DNA of 6,722 bases. Source: Chloroflexota bacterium. Lineage in GTDB: Bacteria > Chloroflexota > Anaerolineae > Aggregatilineales > Phototrophicaceae. The stretch covers positions 1-6,722 of the forward strand of contig JAEVZT010000288.1 of NCBI GenBank assembly GCA_023392115.1, read 5' to 3'. The position numbers and the translations under genes are program-made. Positions 5,916 through 6,722 of the stretch are shown piece after piece (position 1 is the first letter of the stretch; every line of letters starts with the position of its first letter). The notes beneath the pieces are model-generated. The model ran no database searches, was not told the DNA's origin, and was given only the letters and a program-made list of their open reading frames with translations.

Positions 5916-6722
5916 TTACCCGTCGTCGCGGCTGCCGGCGAGCAAGTCAGGACCCAAATCAACCGACAGCGTGCCGGTCGCCGGCTGCGCGCCAAACAGG
6001 ACAGCGCACACCGCCGGAACCGACGGTCGCGCCGGCGTGTACGTCGCGAGGTATGCCGCCACGTTCGGGTAGGTCTGCCAGTCATACGGCGACCACAACG
6101 CGACGGCGACCGTCTTGTCCTGCGGCAGCGCGTTCACAAGCGCCTGCTGATCCGGATTCTTGATCGCGTCCTGCGTGAAGACGACGGCGATATCGGCGCG
6201 GTTCGCCGCCTCGACCGCCCAACCGATCTGCTCGCGGTCAGGGTTGTCGCCGATGCCGACCCAGATGATGTCGTCACGGTACAGGGCGCATTCGTGCTGA
6301 ATCTGGTAGCGCGTCGCGAGGAAGATGATCGCCACGCTGCGATCCGCCGGAATCGGCACGAGATCGTTGCGATCATAGGCGACCGTCATCCCGCGCTGGT
6401 ACAGCCGGTCGAAGACCTCAAGGCTCGCGTCAAGGTTGACGCGCTGGGCAGCAGTCGCCGGATCGAGCGGCTGCCAGTCGAGAACGCCGAAGCGCTCTTT
6501 GGTTTCGAGTATCCGCCGCACCGACTCGTTGATTCGCTCCTCGGAGATATTGCCCGCCCGCACTTCGTCGACGACGCGCTGGATTGCCGCCGCCGACACG
6601 GGCAAACCGACACTTGGACCCATCGCCACGATGTCGACGCCCGCCTGCACCGCCATCACGACCGCGTCATAGAAGTTGTACGTCATGTCGACAGCGTTCA
6701 TGTCCATCGCGTCGGTCAGGAT
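5916..6722 (-). CDS. Glycoside hydrolase family 3, C-terminal part (5' truncated by window); beta-N-acetylhexosaminidase-like
   Basis: The frame is open from the right window edge to a TAA at 5918-5916, giving the last 268 residues. The fragment begins ILTDAMDMNAVD, which matches the GH3 segment around the catalytic nucleophile (T-D-x-x-x-M-x-A), so residue 4 here is probably the catalytic aspartate. Next come AVQAGVDIVAMGP (24-36) and a helix RAGNISEERINESVRRILETK (55-75) that closes the TIM barrel, as in NagZ-type enzymes. Residues 128-258 form the second, alpha/beta/alpha domain and end with FGAQPATGTLSVDLG, the usual GH3 C-terminal motif. Two domains point to Bacillus NagZ (YbbD)-like enzymes rather than the one-domain Gram-negative NagZ. 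The likely substrates are terminal beta-GlcNAc residues, possibly from cell-wall fragments. Any signal peptide and the family's substrate loops lie outside the window. The ATG at 6707 is an internal Met, not the start. It is on the same strand as the ATPase gene but 95 bases away, so it is probably a separate transcript. Confidence 0.88.
   Translation of the reverse strand: MLTDAMDMNAVDMTYNFYDAVVMAVQAGVDIVAMGPSVGLPVSAAAIQRVVDEVRAGNISEERINESVRRILETKERFGVLDWQPLDPATAAQRVNLDASLEVFDRLYQRGMTVAYDRNDLVPIPADRSVAIIFLATRYQIQHECALYRDDIIWVGIGDNPDREQIGWAVEAANRADIAVVFTQDAIKNPDQQALVNALPQDKTVAVALWSPYDWQTYPNVAAYLATYTPARPSVPAVCAVLFGAQPATGTLSVDLGPDLLAGSRDDG

Noticed and set aside
6008..6040. Imperfect hairpin (ACACCGCCGG / CCGGCGTGT) inside the GH3 gene
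   Set aside because: It needs a bulge and a 14-base loop and lies in the middle of a coding region; ordinary for GC-rich sequence.

Overview
The window is GC-rich, densely packed bacterial chromosome. It holds no RNA gene, mobile element, CRISPR array or gene-free stretch longer than about 100 bases. The protein set and its sequence style (a 474-residue phosphohexomutase with a TGSHLTTDYNG active-site loop, a short Clp-type ATPase, a two-domain GH3 hydrolase and an unrecognised small-gene cassette) suggest Chloroflexota, perhaps Anaerolineae. That placement is inference from protein flavour; no taxonomic marker is present.

Plus strand, 1-1405: a tightly packed cassette. It comprises the last 19 codons of a gene cut by the left edge (stop at 58-60), a 360-residue protein of unknown function (70-1152) whose Shine-Dalgarno overlaps the preceding stop codon, and a 72-residue protein (1187-1405) with its own good Shine-Dalgarno. 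The 360-residue protein has a folded N-terminal part, a long low-complexity acidic/Ala/Pro tail and a Trp-rich C-terminal helix. The N-terminus faintly recalls the N-terminal domains of GTPase-associated (GAP1-type) proteins, but this is weak.

Minus strand, 5820 down to 1415: a probable three-gene operon. It encodes a Clp/Hsp100-type AAA+ ATPase (3580-5820), a phosphomannomutase/phosphoglucomutase (2130-3554) and a class I SAM-dependent methyltransferase (1415-2116, GTG start). The gaps are 25 and 13 bases, and a plausible sigma-70-type promoter lies upstream of the ATPase. The operon converges on the plus-strand cassette with only 9 bases between the stop codons. Just inside the methyltransferase 3' end lies a perfect 14-bp inverted repeat that could fold in RNA from either strand.

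Minus strand, right edge (5916-6722): the C-terminal 268 residues of a family 3 glycoside hydrolase, resembling two-domain beta-N-acetylhexosaminidases and cut by the window edge almost exactly at its catalytic aspartate.

The most notable points are these. The Clp-type ATPase has an apparently dead first ATPase domain, no coiled-coil middle domain and no recognisable ClpP-docking tripeptide. The phosphohexomutase departs from the near-universal S-H-N-P active-site signature. The 14-bp hairpin sits within coding sequence at a convergent gene junction. The plus-strand cassette is unassigned. I see nothing that amounts to a clearly new multi-gene system.
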